NCBI RefSeq assembly: GCF_036248255.1
Contig: NZ_CP109178.1
Location: 7,445,001 to 7,509,000, forward strand
Source: Streptomyces sp. NBC_01717
Lineage (GTDB): Bacteria; Actinomycetota; Actinomycetes; Streptomycetales; Streptomycetaceae
DNA length: 64,000 nucleotides
Direction: 5' to 3'
The notes under the pieces were generated by a model. That model searched no databases and had not been told where the DNA came from. It saw nothing but the letters and a program-made list of their open reading frames with translations. The position numbers and the translations under genes were made by a program. This document shows positions 1 through 10,461 of the stretch, piece after piece; the first letter of the stretch is position 1; the number at the start of each line of letters is the position of its first letter.

Positions 1-1
1 A

Positions 2-46
2 CTCCCCGAGGACACTGGTCTTTCCACGATCGGAGTGGCACCGTGA
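2..46 (+). CDS. argC: ArgC C-terminus (N-acetyl-gamma-glutamyl-phosphate reductase), partial
   Basis: Only the last 14 codons are in the window; they read [14 protein letters not shown] and then stop. The ending (GLxxIGVxP) is typical of ArgC, the NADPH-dependent third step of arginine synthesis. The TGA stop overlaps the GTG start of argJ in a GTGA, so the two are translationally coupled. The identification rests on this short tail plus the following argJ-argB-argD-argR order. Confidence 0.8.
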   Translation, partial: LPEDTGLSTIGVAP

Positions 47-1197
47 GCGTCACGGCAGCACAGGGGTTCTCGGCGGCGGGTATCGCCGCGGGGATCAAGG
101 AGAGCGGCAACCCGGATCTGGCCCTCGTGGTCAACAACGGGCCGCGCCGCGCCGCCGCGGGAGTCTTCACCTCGAACCGCGTGAAGGCCGCCCCCGTCCT
201 CTGGTCGGAGCAGGTCCTCAAGGGCGGCCAAGTCACCGCCGTCGTTCTCAACTCCGGTGGCGCCAACGCCTGTACCGGCCCGCAGGGCTTCCAGGACACC
301 CACGCCACCGCCGAGAAGGCCGCCGAGGTCCTCGTCGGCCACAGTGCCGGTGAGATCGCCGTCGCGTCGACCGGGCTGATCGGCACGCTGCTCCCGATGG
401 ACAAGCTGCTGCCCGGCATCGAGACCGCCGCCGCGGCGCTGAGCGAGCACGGCGGCGAGAAGGCCGCCATCGCGATCAAGACCACGGACACCGTCCACAA
501 GACCGCCGTCGCGGGCGGCAACGGCTGGACCGTGGGCGGGATGGCCAAGGGTGCGGGCATGCTCGCGCCGGGACTCGCCACCATGCTGGTCGTCCTCACC
601 ACCGACGCCGATGTGGAAGCGGCCGGTCTTGACTCCGCGCTGCGCGCCGCCACCCGCACCACCTTCGACCGGGTCGACTCCGACGGCTGCATGTCGACCA
701 ATGACACCGTGCTGCTGCTGGCTTCCGGTGCGAGCGGTGTCACCCCGGAACAGGGCGAGTTCGCGGAGGCCGTACGGACCGTCTGCGCCGACCTGGCCCG
801 GCAGCTGATCGGTGACGCCGAGGGCGCCTCGAAGGACATCCGGATCGAGGTCATCAACGCCGCGACCGAGGACGACGCCGTCGAGGTGGGCCGCTCCATC
901 GCGCGTAACAACCTCCTCAAGTGCGCCATCCACGGCGAGGACCCCAACTGGGGCCGGGTCCTCTCCGCGATCGGCACGACGAAGGCGGCCTTCGAGCCCG
1001 ACGAGCTGAACGTCGCCATCAACGGCGTCTGGGTCTGCAAGAACGGCGGCGTCGGCGAGGACCGCGACCTGGTCGACATGCGCTACCGGGAGGTCGAGAT
1101 CACCGCCGACCTGGCCACCGGAACCGAGTCCGCCGTCATCTGGGCCAACGACCTCACCGCGGACTACGTCCACGAGAACAGCGCGTACAGCTCATGA
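43..1197 (+). CDS. argJ: Bifunctional glutamate N-acetyltransferase / N-acetylglutamate synthase
   Basis: ArgJ moves the acetyl group from N-acetylornithine to glutamate, recycling acetyl groups in the cyclic arginine pathway, and may also acetylate glutamate from acetyl-CoA. The 384-residue length is normal for the family. The signature [14 protein letters not shown] lies at residues 169-182; Thr180 in ATML is the expected self-cleavage site and nucleophile that splits the precursor into alpha and beta chains. The GTG start overlaps the argC stop and the TGA overlaps the argB ATG (ATGA), placing it inside a coupled argCJBDR operon in the cytoplasm. Confidence 0.97.
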   Translation: MSVTAAQGFSAAGIAAGIKESGNPDLALVVNNGPRRAAAGVFTSNRVKAAPVLWSEQVLKGGQVTAVVLNSGGANACTGPQGFQDTHATAEKAAEVLVGHSAGEIAVASTGLIGTLLPMDKLLPGIETAAAALSEHGGEKAAIAIKTTDTVHKTAVAGGNGWTVGGMAKGAGMLAPGLATMLVVLTTDADVEAAGLDSALRAATRTTFDRVDSDGCMSTNDTVLLLASGASGVTPEQGEFAEAVRTVCADLARQLIGDAEGASKDIRIEVINAATEDDAVEVGRSIARNNLLKCAIHGEDPNWGRVLSAIGTTKAAFEPDELNVAINGVWVCKNGGVGEDRDLVDMRYREVEITADLATGTESAVIWANDLTADYVHENSAYSS

Positions 1198-2114
1198 GCG
1201 CGGCGCGGAAACACACCGCACTCCCGAAGGCGGAGATCCTCATCGAGGCGCTGCCCTGGCTGACCCGGCACAACGGCAAGACCGTCGTCATCAAGTTCGG
1301 CGGCAACGCCATGATCGACGAGGAGCTGAAGGCGGCCTTCGCCCAGGACGTCGTCTTCCTGCGGCAGGCCGGCCTCAAGCCCGTCGTCGTGCACGGGGGT
1401 GGCCCGCAGATCAGCGCCCAGCTCGACAAGCAGGGCCTGGTCAGCGAGTTCAAGGCGGGGCTGCGCGTCACCACGCCCGAGGCGATGGACGTCGTACGGA
1501 TGGTGCTGGCCGGACAGGTCCAGCGCGAGCTCGTCGGCCTGCTCAACCAGCACGGCCCGCTCGCCGTCGGCATGACCGGCGAGGACGCCCACACCATCAC
1601 CGCCACCCGGCACCGCCCCACCATCGACGGCGAACTCGTCGACATCGGCCGGGTCGGCGAGATCACCGCGATCGACACCGGGGCCATCCAGGCGCTGCTC
1701 GACGACGGCCGGATCCCGGTCGTCTCCTCCATCGCGCGCTCCGCCGACGACAACCACGTCTACAACGTCAACGCCGACACCGCGGCCGCCGCACTCGCCG
1801 CCGCGCTGAACGCCGAGACGCTGATGGTCCTCACCGACGTCGAGGGCCTCTACGAGGACTGGCCCAACAGCGACGACGTGATCAGCAGGCTCACCGCGAC
1901 CGAGCTGGAGAAGCTGCTGCCGGAGCTGTCCAGCGGCATGGTCCCGAAGATGCAGGGCTGCCTGCACGCCGTACGCAACGGTGTCGAGACCGCCCGGGTC
2001 ATCGACGGCCGGGTCCAGCACTCGATCCTGCTGGAAATCTTCACCGACGAAGGCATCGGCACGATGGTCGTGCCCGACGCGGCCGACGTACCCGACGCAC
2101 AGGGGGAAGCATGA
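1194..2114 (+). CDS. argB: Acetylglutamate kinase
   Basis: This 306-residue amino-acid kinase phosphorylates N-acetylglutamate with ATP, usually the feedback-controlled step of the pathway. The phosphate-binding [10 protein letters not shown] is at residues 31-40 (Lys34) and the substrate loop VVHGGG at 65-70. The C-terminal half carries the ATP-lid segment around [13 protein letters not shown]. The ATG is chosen because it overlaps the argJ stop by four bases; the reading frame is open further upstream inside argJ, but that part is antisense-like shadow. The stop overlaps the argD start (ATGA), so all four arg genes are coupled. Confidence 0.97.
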   Translation: MSAARKHTALPKAEILIEALPWLTRHNGKTVVIKFGGNAMIDEELKAAFAQDVVFLRQAGLKPVVVHGGGPQISAQLDKQGLVSEFKAGLRVTTPEAMDVVRMVLAGQVQRELVGLLNQHGPLAVGMTGEDAHTITATRHRPTIDGELVDIGRVGEITAIDTGAIQALLDDGRIPVVSSIARSADDNHVYNVNADTAAAALAAALNAETLMVLTDVEGLYEDWPNSDDVISRLTATELEKLLPELSSGMVPKMQGCLHAVRNGVETARVIDGRVQHSILLEIFTDEGIGTMVVPDAADVPDAQGEA

Positions 2115-3322
2115 CCAACGCCGAGCTTTCGCAGCGCTGGCAGGGCTCGCTCATGGACAACTACGGCACCCCGCAGCTCTCCCTGGTCCGCGGCGAAGGT
2201 GCCCGTGTGTGGGACGCCGACGGCACCGAGTACCTCGACTTCGTCGGCGGCATCGCGGTGAACGCGCTGGGCCACGCCCACCCCGCCGTCGTCGAGGCCG
2301 TCTCGACCCAGATCGCCTCGCTGGGCCATGTCTCCAACCTTTTCATCGCCGAACCGCCCGTCGCGCTCGCCGAACGGCTCCTCCAGCTCTTCGGCCGGAC
2401 CGGCCGCGTCTACTTCTCCAACTCGGGCGCCGAGGCCAACGAGGCCGCCTTCAAGATCGGCCGGCTCACCGGGCGGACCCATATGGTCGCCACCGACGGC
2501 GGCTTCCACGGCCGGACCATGGGCGCGCTCGCCCTCACCGGCCAGCCGAAGAAGCGGGAGCCCTTCCTTCCGCTGCCCGGCGACGTCACACATGTGCCGT
2601 ACGGCGACGTCGACGCCCTCCGGGCCGCCGTGACCACCGACACCGCGCTGGTGATCATCGAGCCCATCCAGGGTGAGAACGGTGTGGTCGTCCCGCCCAA
2701 GGGCTATCTGGAGGCGGCCCGGGAGATCACCCGGGCCACCGGCACCCTGCTCGTCCTCGACGAGGTGCAGACCGGTGTCGGCCGGTGCGGCCAGTGGTTC
2801 GAGTACCAGGCCCACCAGGGCGTCGAGCCCGACATCGTCACCCTCGCCAAGGGGCTCGGCGGCGGGCTGCCGATCGGCGCCACCGTCGCCTTCGGCGCGA
2901 CGGCCGACCTGCTGAAGCCCGGCCAGCACGGCACGACGTTCGGCGGCAACCCGATCGCCTGCGCCGCCGGTCTCGCCGTTCTGGACACACTCGCCGCCGA
3001 CGGCGCCCTGGACCGGGTGAAGCGGCTCGGCGAGAGGATCCGGGACGGTGTCGAGGCCCTGGGGCACCCATTGGTCTCCCACGTCCGTGGCTCCGGTCTG
3101 TTGCTGGGTATCGTGCTCACCGAGCCCCTTGCGCCGCAGGTGCAACAGGCGGCTCAGGGAGCCGGACTCCTGGTGAACGTGCCCGCCCCCGATGTCGTAC
3201 GGCTCATGCCGCCGCTGATCATCGGTGACGCAGAGGTGGATGCGTTCCTGGCGGCACTGTCCGGCGCTCTCGACGCGGCACACGGGGACGGACAATCCGG
3301 AGAGAAGCGCTCCGGAGAATGA
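2111..3322 (+). CDS. argD: Acetylornithine aminotransferase
   Basis: A 403-residue class-III, PLP-dependent aminotransferase that converts N-acetylglutamate semialdehyde to N-acetylornithine with glutamate as donor. Visible family signatures include [16 protein letters not shown], the Asp of [12 protein letters not shown] that contacts the pyridine nitrogen, and [13 protein letters not shown] with Lys247 as the Schiff-base lysine. The ATG overlaps the argB stop. The last ~10 codons ([11 protein letters not shown]) are a charged tail without family similarity. Its stop sits only ten bases before the argR start, so argR is probably on the same mRNA. Confidence 0.97.
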   Translation: MTNAELSQRWQGSLMDNYGTPQLSLVRGEGARVWDADGTEYLDFVGGIAVNALGHAHPAVVEAVSTQIASLGHVSNLFIAEPPVALAERLLQLFGRTGRVYFSNSGAEANEAAFKIGRLTGRTHMVATDGGFHGRTMGALALTGQPKKREPFLPLPGDVTHVPYGDVDALRAAVTTDTALVIIEPIQGENGVVVPPKGYLEAAREITRATGTLLVLDEVQTGVGRCGQWFEYQAHQGVEPDIVTLAKGLGGGLPIGATVAFGATADLLKPGQHGTTFGGNPIACAAGLAVLDTLAADGALDRVKRLGERIRDGVEALGHPLVSHVRGSGLLLGIVLTEPLAPQVQQAAQGAGLLVNVPAPDVVRLMPPLIIGDAEVDAFLAALSGALDAAHGDGQSGEKRSGE

Positions 3323-3332
3323 GGCGACGACG

Positions 3333-3869
3333 ATGACCGAGGCGCAGGAATCCGAGTTCGGCGGGCCGTCCGTGCCGCAGACCCGCACGGCACGCCACCG
3401 CCGGATCGTGGACATCCTGAACCGGCTGCCGGTGCGCTCGCAGAGCCAGCTGGCGAAGCTCCTGGCCGACGACGGACTGAGCGTCACCCAGGCGACGCTC
3501 TCCCGCGATCTGGATGAACTGGGCGCGGTGAAGATCCGCAACACCGGCGGCGAGCTGATCTACGCCGTGCCGAGCGAGGGCGGCTTCCGCACCCCGCAGG
3601 CACCCCTCGGCGAGTCCGCAAAGGAGGAGCGGATGCGGCGCCTCTCCTCCGAACTGCTCATCTCGGCGGAGGCCTCGGCCAACCTCGTGGTGCTGCGTAC
3701 GCCCCCGGGCGCGGCCCAGTTCCTGGCCTCGGCCATCGACCAGGCGGAGCTGCACGACGTCCTCGGCACCATCGCGGGCGACGACACGCTGATGCTGATC
3801 AGCCGGGACCCGGCGGGCGGTCAGGGGCTCGCCGACCACCTGCTGCGGCTGGCACAGAACAGTCGCTGA
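3333..3869 (+). CDS. argR: Arginine repressor
   Basis: A 178-residue ArgR, the arginine-dependent hexameric repressor of arginine synthesis genes. The N-terminal winged helix is at about residues 20-80 with the recognition-helix motif TQATLSRDL at 52-60; the C-terminal oligomerisation and arginine-binding domain covers about 105-178, with the signature GTIAGDDT at 145-152. I start at the ATG at 3333 because it begins the conserved protein and lies just after argD; the frame is open upstream inside argD. It closes the arg operon and converges with the next minus-strand gene after only 18 bases. Likely targets seen here are the boxes before argG. Confidence 0.95.
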   Translation: MTEAQESEFGGPSVPQTRTARHRRIVDILNRLPVRSQSQLAKLLADDGLSVTQATLSRDLDELGAVKIRNTGGELIYAVPSEGGFRTPQAPLGESAKEERMRRLSSELLISAEASANLVVLRTPPGAAQFLASAIDQAELHDVLGTIAGDDTLMLISRDPAGGQGLADHLLRLAQNSR

Positions 3870-3887
3870 GCGGCCCGGAGAGACGGA

Positions 3888-4589
3888 TCAGTAGCGGGTG
3901 ATCGCGGTCGTGCCCGAATGGGTCCCGATCGCGATGTGCGGTCGGCGGGCCGGGTCCGCCCAGGCCAGGATCCGATCCATCGAAGGCGCCGGTACCGAGA
4001 CGCAGCCGGCGGTCGCACCGCTCCCGTTCACATGCAGGAAAATCCCCGCACCCCGGCCGCGCACCGGCCGGTCGTAGTTGAACCCGATGACCAGTGCGCG
4101 GGCGTACTGCTTCGGGTACGCGACCAGATGCTCGGCCTCGCCGGCCCCGCAGTCCGCGGGCAGCGGCTCCACCCAACGGTTGTAGGCGCGCGCCGCGTTG
4201 TCCTGGCACCACCACGACCGGTCGCCGGCCCTGCGGTACGGATAGCGGGTCCCGGCCGGCACCGCTTCGACGCCGAAGGCGTACGGCAGGTCGTACAGAC
4301 CGGTGGGGGTGGTGTTCGTGCCCTGGATCCGCGTGTCCCCCTCGGTCAGCCCCTTCGCCCCGAACCGGGCCGGCGCGGACCCGGCCCGTACCCACTTCCC
4401 CGACTGCAGGTTCCACCAGCTGACGGTGCCCGTGGTGGATCCCGTGCCGGGCGCCTCGGCCGTGATCAGCTGCGAGCCGCCGCCCGTGTCGGCCAGCCGC
4501 TCCGGCAGCGGGGGCGAATCGGCTTGGCGGGCCGCCGAAGAACCCACGAGGGCGAGCAGAACCGACCCGGTCACCAGAGATGTGCGCAT
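3888..4589 (-). CDS. Exported L,D-transpeptidase-like (YkuD-fold) protein
   Basis: This 233-residue protein begins with a short basic end and a hydrophobic stretch (about residues 5-20), a plausible Sec signal peptide. The C-terminal half shows the YkuD catalytic signature as FLHVNGSGATAGCVSVP, with His186 and nucleophile Cys196. Such enzymes make 3-3 cross-links in peptidoglycan or attach proteins to it; a cell-wall role outside the membrane is inferred. It has no obvious partner: argR converges on its 3' side and a PNPOx-like gene lies upstream on the same strand. The specific substrate cannot be told from sequence. Confidence 0.85.
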   Translation of the reverse strand: MRTSLVTGSVLLALVGSSAARQADSPPLPERLADTGGGSQLITAEAPGTGSTTGTVSWWNLQSGKWVRAGSAPARFGAKGLTEGDTRIQGTNTTPTGLYDLPYAFGVEAVPAGTRYPYRRAGDRSWWCQDNAARAYNRWVEPLPADCGAGEAEHLVAYPKQYARALVIGFNYDRPVRGRGAGIFLHVNGSGATAGCVSVPAPSMDRILAWADPARRPHIAIGTHSGTTAITRY

Positions 4590-4653
4590 GGACCGGACGG
4601 TAGACCCGACGGCGCCGGGCCGACCGCCGCACGTACTCCGTACGGCCCAGCGG

Positions 4654-5244
4654 TCAGTCCACGGTGGGCATCACGGGCAGCGGGAGCGGCAGTCCCGGCA
4701 GCCCGTCGATGCTCGCCGCGATGTACTCCTTCTTGCCGAAGTACTCGCTGAGCGAGGTGTCGTCCTCGCGCGCGAAGCGCTGGGCGTGCAGCGGCCGGTC
4801 CTCCTCGTAGGACATGTACGGCACCGCGAACCCGCAGGTGTCCCGGATCAGCTCGGCCGTCACCACGATGATGGCGCGTAGCCCGTGCGGGGCCGGGTCG
4901 ACGGTAAAACGGCCGAGCAGCCCCGGGAACCGCGGATCGTCACGGAAGACCGGCTCGCCGCGGCCGTGCACCCGCACGATGTTCGGCGGCCCCTGGAAGG
5001 CACACCACATCAGAGTGATGCGACCGTTCTCCCGGAGATGGGCCACGGTCTCCGCATTGCTCCCGGCGAAGTCCAGATAGGCCACGGTCCGCTCGTCGAG
5101 GACCGCGAAGGAGCCGCTGACCCCCTTGGGAGAGAGGTTGACCGTGCCGTCACCGCCCAGCGGGGCGGTCGCGGTGAAGAAGATGTGCTGCTCTTCGATG
5201 AAGGTCCTGAGCCGTCCGTCGATACGTGCGTATGTCTTTCCCAT
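4654..5244 (-). CDS. Pyridoxamine 5'-phosphate oxidase-fold protein
   Basis: A 196-residue single-domain protein of the PNPOx/split-barrel flavin-binding fold. The core pattern includes FFTATAPLGGDGTVNLSPKG near residues 23-42 and a beta-rich FAVLDERTVAYLDFAGSN..ETVAHLRENGRITLMWCAF segment, typical of F420- or FMN-binding split barrels rather than of true PdxH. The family contains oxidoreductases with very different substrates, so no reaction can be assigned. It is transcribed divergently from argG, with about 200 bases between the two starts holding the argG promoter. Confidence 0.85.
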   Translation of the reverse strand: MGKTYARIDGRLRTFIEEQHIFFTATAPLGGDGTVNLSPKGVSGSFAVLDERTVAYLDFAGSNAETVAHLRENGRITLMWCAFQGPPNIVRVHGRGEPVFRDDPRFPGLLGRFTVDPAPHGLRAIIVVTAELIRDTCGFAVPYMSYEEDRPLHAQRFAREDDTSLSEYFGKKEYIAASIDGLPGLPLPLPVMPTVD

Positions 5245-5396
5245 GCGGCGAGTATCGGCGCCGAGGCGGCGCCCGGCAGGGGCATTTCAGCCGGCGGGAC
5301 ACCGCTGCCGGACCGATCGTAGAGGGCCGCACGGTGTCCCGGCCCGGCATTTACGGTCCGGGCTCGTGCGTTCGGGTGAGCCGTTGATCAGCGGCT

Positions 5397-5453
5397 TTGA
5401 CAAACCATACGGAGGACTGCATAGTTATACCCAACAGTGAATGCACCGTAAGG
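5397..5453 (+). promoter_or_regulatory. argG promoter with two overlapping ArgR-type boxes
   Basis: TTGACA (5397-5402), a 17-base spacer and CATAGT (5420-5425) form a good sigma-70 type promoter. Box 1, ACTGCATAGTTATACCCA (5416-5433), overlaps the -10 element; box 2 starts AGTGAAT (5436-5442). Both left halves fit the ArgR half-site WNTGAAT (6/7 and 7/7); the right halves fit poorly. The two boxes are separated by two bases, close to the usual tandem spacing. TGCAT and ATGCA also form an outer inverted repeat (5418-5422 / 5441-5445). Repression of argG by ArgR plus arginine is inferred. Confidence 0.72.
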
Positions 5454-5461
5454 AGAAACCC

Positions 5462-8178
<2,717 letters not shown>

Positions 8179-8249
8179 GTCACGGGAACGGCATCGCGGG
8201 CTACGTTGGTCGGGACGGAGTTACGGACCCGACCCACGAGGAGCCCGCG

Positions 8250-9221
8250 ATGCCCTTCGCCCGCCTGGCCTCAGCGACGACCCCGACCGCCCATATCGGG
8301 CTCGGCCTGGCCGCGGTCGGCAGGCCCGGCTACATCAATCTCCATCGCGACCGGGACCTGCCCGGGACCCGCAGCGTCGAGGCACTGCGCGAGCACACCC
8401 ATGAGCTTCTCGACGCCGCCTATGCGCAGGGCGTCCGCTACTTCGACGTGGCTCGCTCCTACGGCCGTGCCGAGGAGTTCCTCGGCGACTGGCTGACCAC
8501 TCGCCCGGACGTGCGTGACGTCGTCATCGGCAGCAAATGGGGCTACACCTACACCGCCGGCTGGAGCGTCGACGCCGAGGCGCACGAGGTCAAGGACCAC
8601 AGCCTCGCCACCTTCGAACGTCAGCGTGCCGAGACCGCGGCGCTGCTGGGCGACCGGCTCGACCTCTACCAGATCCACTCCGTGACAGCCGACAGTCCGG
8701 CCCTCACCGACAAGGAACTGCACGAGCGGCTCGCAGCCCTCGCCGCGGACGGGGTCACCGTCGGCCTGTCCACCAGCGGCCCCGGCCAGGCGGACGCCAT
8801 CCGCGCCGCCCTCGCCGTCACCGTCGACGGCGAACCCCTCTTCCGTACGGTGCAGGCCACCTACAACGCCCTGGAGACGTCGGCCGGACAGGCGCTCGCC
8901 GAGGCGCACGACGCAGGCCTGACCGTGATCGTCAAGGAAGCGATGGCCAACGGCCGGCTCGCCGGAACGGACGCTCCCGCCGTCGTCCAGGAGATCGCTG
9001 CCGAGGCGGGCCTCGGCAGCGACGCGGTCGCCCTCGCGCTGATCCTGCACCAGCCGTGGGCCGACGTCGTCCTCTCCGGCGCGGCGACCGTCACCCAGCT
9101 CGTCAGTAACCTCCACGCCCCTGTCCTCGACCTCGACGAGCAGCGGCGGGACCGGCTGGACGCGCTGGTGGAGGAGCCCGAGGCGTACTGGCGCCACCGC
9201 GCCGGGCTGCCCTGGAGCTGA
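8250..9221 (+). CDS. Aldo/keto reductase
   Basis: A 323-residue NAD(P)H-dependent oxidoreductase with the AKR TIM barrel. The catalytic tetrad is visible: Asp66 and Tyr71 in YFDVARSYG, Lys96 in GSKWG and His143 in LYQIHS. A cofactor-binding LSGAAT segment lies near the C-terminus. The ATG at 8250 follows GAGGAG at 8238-8243. The substrate is unknown. It is immediately upstream of an ECF41-type sigma gene; such sigma factors usually sit beside an oxidoreductase, decarboxylase or epimerase gene, so the neighbourhood fits, but this gene lies before the sigma promoter rather than under it. Confidence 0.9.
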   Translation: MPFARLASATTPTAHIGLGLAAVGRPGYINLHRDRDLPGTRSVEALREHTHELLDAAYAQGVRYFDVARSYGRAEEFLGDWLTTRPDVRDVVIGSKWGYTYTAGWSVDAEAHEVKDHSLATFERQRAETAALLGDRLDLYQIHSVTADSPALTDKELHERLAALAADGVTVGLSTSGPGQADAIRAALAVTVDGEPLFRTVQATYNALETSAGQALAEAHDAGLTVIVKEAMANGRLAGTDAPAVVQEIAAEAGLGSDAVALALILHQPWADVVLSGAATVTQLVSNLHAPVLDLDEQRRDRLDALVEEPEAYWRHRAGLPWS

Positions 9222-9272
9222 CCGGCGAAGCGCCTCGATTCCTTGATCACCGGATTCTGCGTCACTTCGGTG

Positions 9273-9299
9273 TGTCACATCGTTCTCGTTCGATTCGTC
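9273..9299 (+). promoter_or_regulatory. ECF41-type sigma factor autopromoter
   Basis: TGTCACA (9273-9279), exactly 16 bases, then CGTC (9296-9299). This equals the remembered consensus for ECF41 target promoters (TGTCACA-N16-CGTC) and lies 36 bases before the GTG of an ECF41-like sigma gene, as expected for autoregulation. Confidence 0.85.
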
Positions 9300-9334
9300 A
9301 GTGCGGTGACGGAACACGACGGAGGAATGGGCCT

Positions 9335-10234
9335 GTGGACGAGAACGAGTTTCTGGCGGAACGCTTCGAGGAGAACCGGACCCGTCTGAGGGCCGTGGCC
9401 TACCGGATGCTCGGCTCGCTTACCGAGGCGGACGACGCCGTCCAGGAAGCCTGGATCCGGCTCAGCCGCTCCGACGACCGGCAGATCGAGAACCTGAGCG
9501 GCTGGCTGACGACGGTCGTCGGCCGGGTCTGCCTGGACATGCTGCGCTCGCGCCGGTCCCGGCGCGAGGAACCCCTGGAGACGCAGCCGGCGGGCGCCGA
9601 CGCCCCCGAGCCGGTCCTCGGCCCGCAGTCCGGAAGCGACCCCGAACACCAGGCGCTGGTCGCCGACTCGGTGGGGCTGGCGCTGCTGGTGGTCCTGGAG
9701 ACCCTGGACCCCGCGGAACGGCTCGCCTTCGTGCTCCACGACATGTTCGCGGTGCCGTTCGACGAGATCGGTCGCATCGTGGACCGGAGCCCGGCCGCAG
9801 CCCGGCAGCTCGCCAGCCGGGCTCGTCGCCGCGTCCAGGGCGTGGACCGGGTGCCGGATCCCGATCTCGCTCGCAAGCGTGAGGTCGTCGACGCGTTCCT
9901 GGCGGCCGCCCGGGGCGGTGACTTCGAGGCGCTCGTCGCCGTGCTCGACCCGGACGTGGTGGCACGGTCCGACGGCGGCGCCGGCGGCGTCGGCGCTCCG
10001 TCGGTGGTGCGCGGGGCCGCTTCGGTCGCCCGCCAGGCGATCATGTTCGCACCGTTCGCGCAGTCGTCCCGGACGGCCCTGGTCGACGGGGCCCCGGCAG
10101 TCATCTCGATCCGCGACGGGCAGCGGTTCTCGGTCATGCGCTTCACGATCGAGCGCGACAGGGTCGTCGAGCTGTACGTGGTCAACGATCCGGCCCGCCT
10201 TCCCGAGCTGGACCTGACCGTCCTCGGCGACTGA
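9335..10234 (+). CDS. ECF41-family RNA polymerase sigma factor with SnoaL-like C-terminal domain
   Basis: A 299-residue sigma factor. Region 2 covers about residues 8-75 (FEENRTRLRAVAYRMLGSLTEADDAVQEAWIRL), region 4 about 115-170 (LDPAERLAFVLHDMFAVPFDEIGRIV). A C-terminal SnoaL/NTF2-like domain (about 180-295) takes the place of a separate anti-sigma factor in this family and tunes activity. DGGAGG and NDPARLP look like variants of the conserved ECF41 C-terminal motifs DGGGK and NPDKL. The GTG at 9335 is preceded by GGAGGA (9321-9326), and the ECF41 promoter upstream supports this start. The stimulus is unknown. Confidence 0.93.
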   Translation: MDENEFLAERFEENRTRLRAVAYRMLGSLTEADDAVQEAWIRLSRSDDRQIENLSGWLTTVVGRVCLDMLRSRRSRREEPLETQPAGADAPEPVLGPQSGSDPEHQALVADSVGLALLVVLETLDPAERLAFVLHDMFAVPFDEIGRIVDRSPAAARQLASRARRRVQGVDRVPDPDLARKREVVDAFLAAARGGDFEALVAVLDPDVVARSDGGAGGVGAPSVVRGAASVARQAIMFAPFAQSSRTALVDGAPAVISIRDGQRFSVMRFTIERDRVVELYVVNDPARLPELDLTVLGD

Positions 10235-10461
10235 CGACGCCCGGGGAAGGGCGGGGCGGACCGGGGCGGGCCGGGCAGGACCGGGGGCAGCTCCCGCCCC
10301 GGTCCGCACCCACTGTGCCGGCGCGTCGAAGTCCGCCTGCTCGAGGCCGGTCCTCGGGTCGATCCGGCGCAGCGCCTCGCCCGGTCCGTGCCCGGCGACC
10401 CACTCCCGGTCCCGCTCGCCGATCTCGTCGCCGACCCCGGCGAACGGCCGCCCGGCCGACG

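Noticed and set aside
1850..3544. A 564-codon minus-strand frame across argB-argD-argR
   Set aside because: It is antisense to three confidently identified arg genes and has no recognisable domain or ribosome site.
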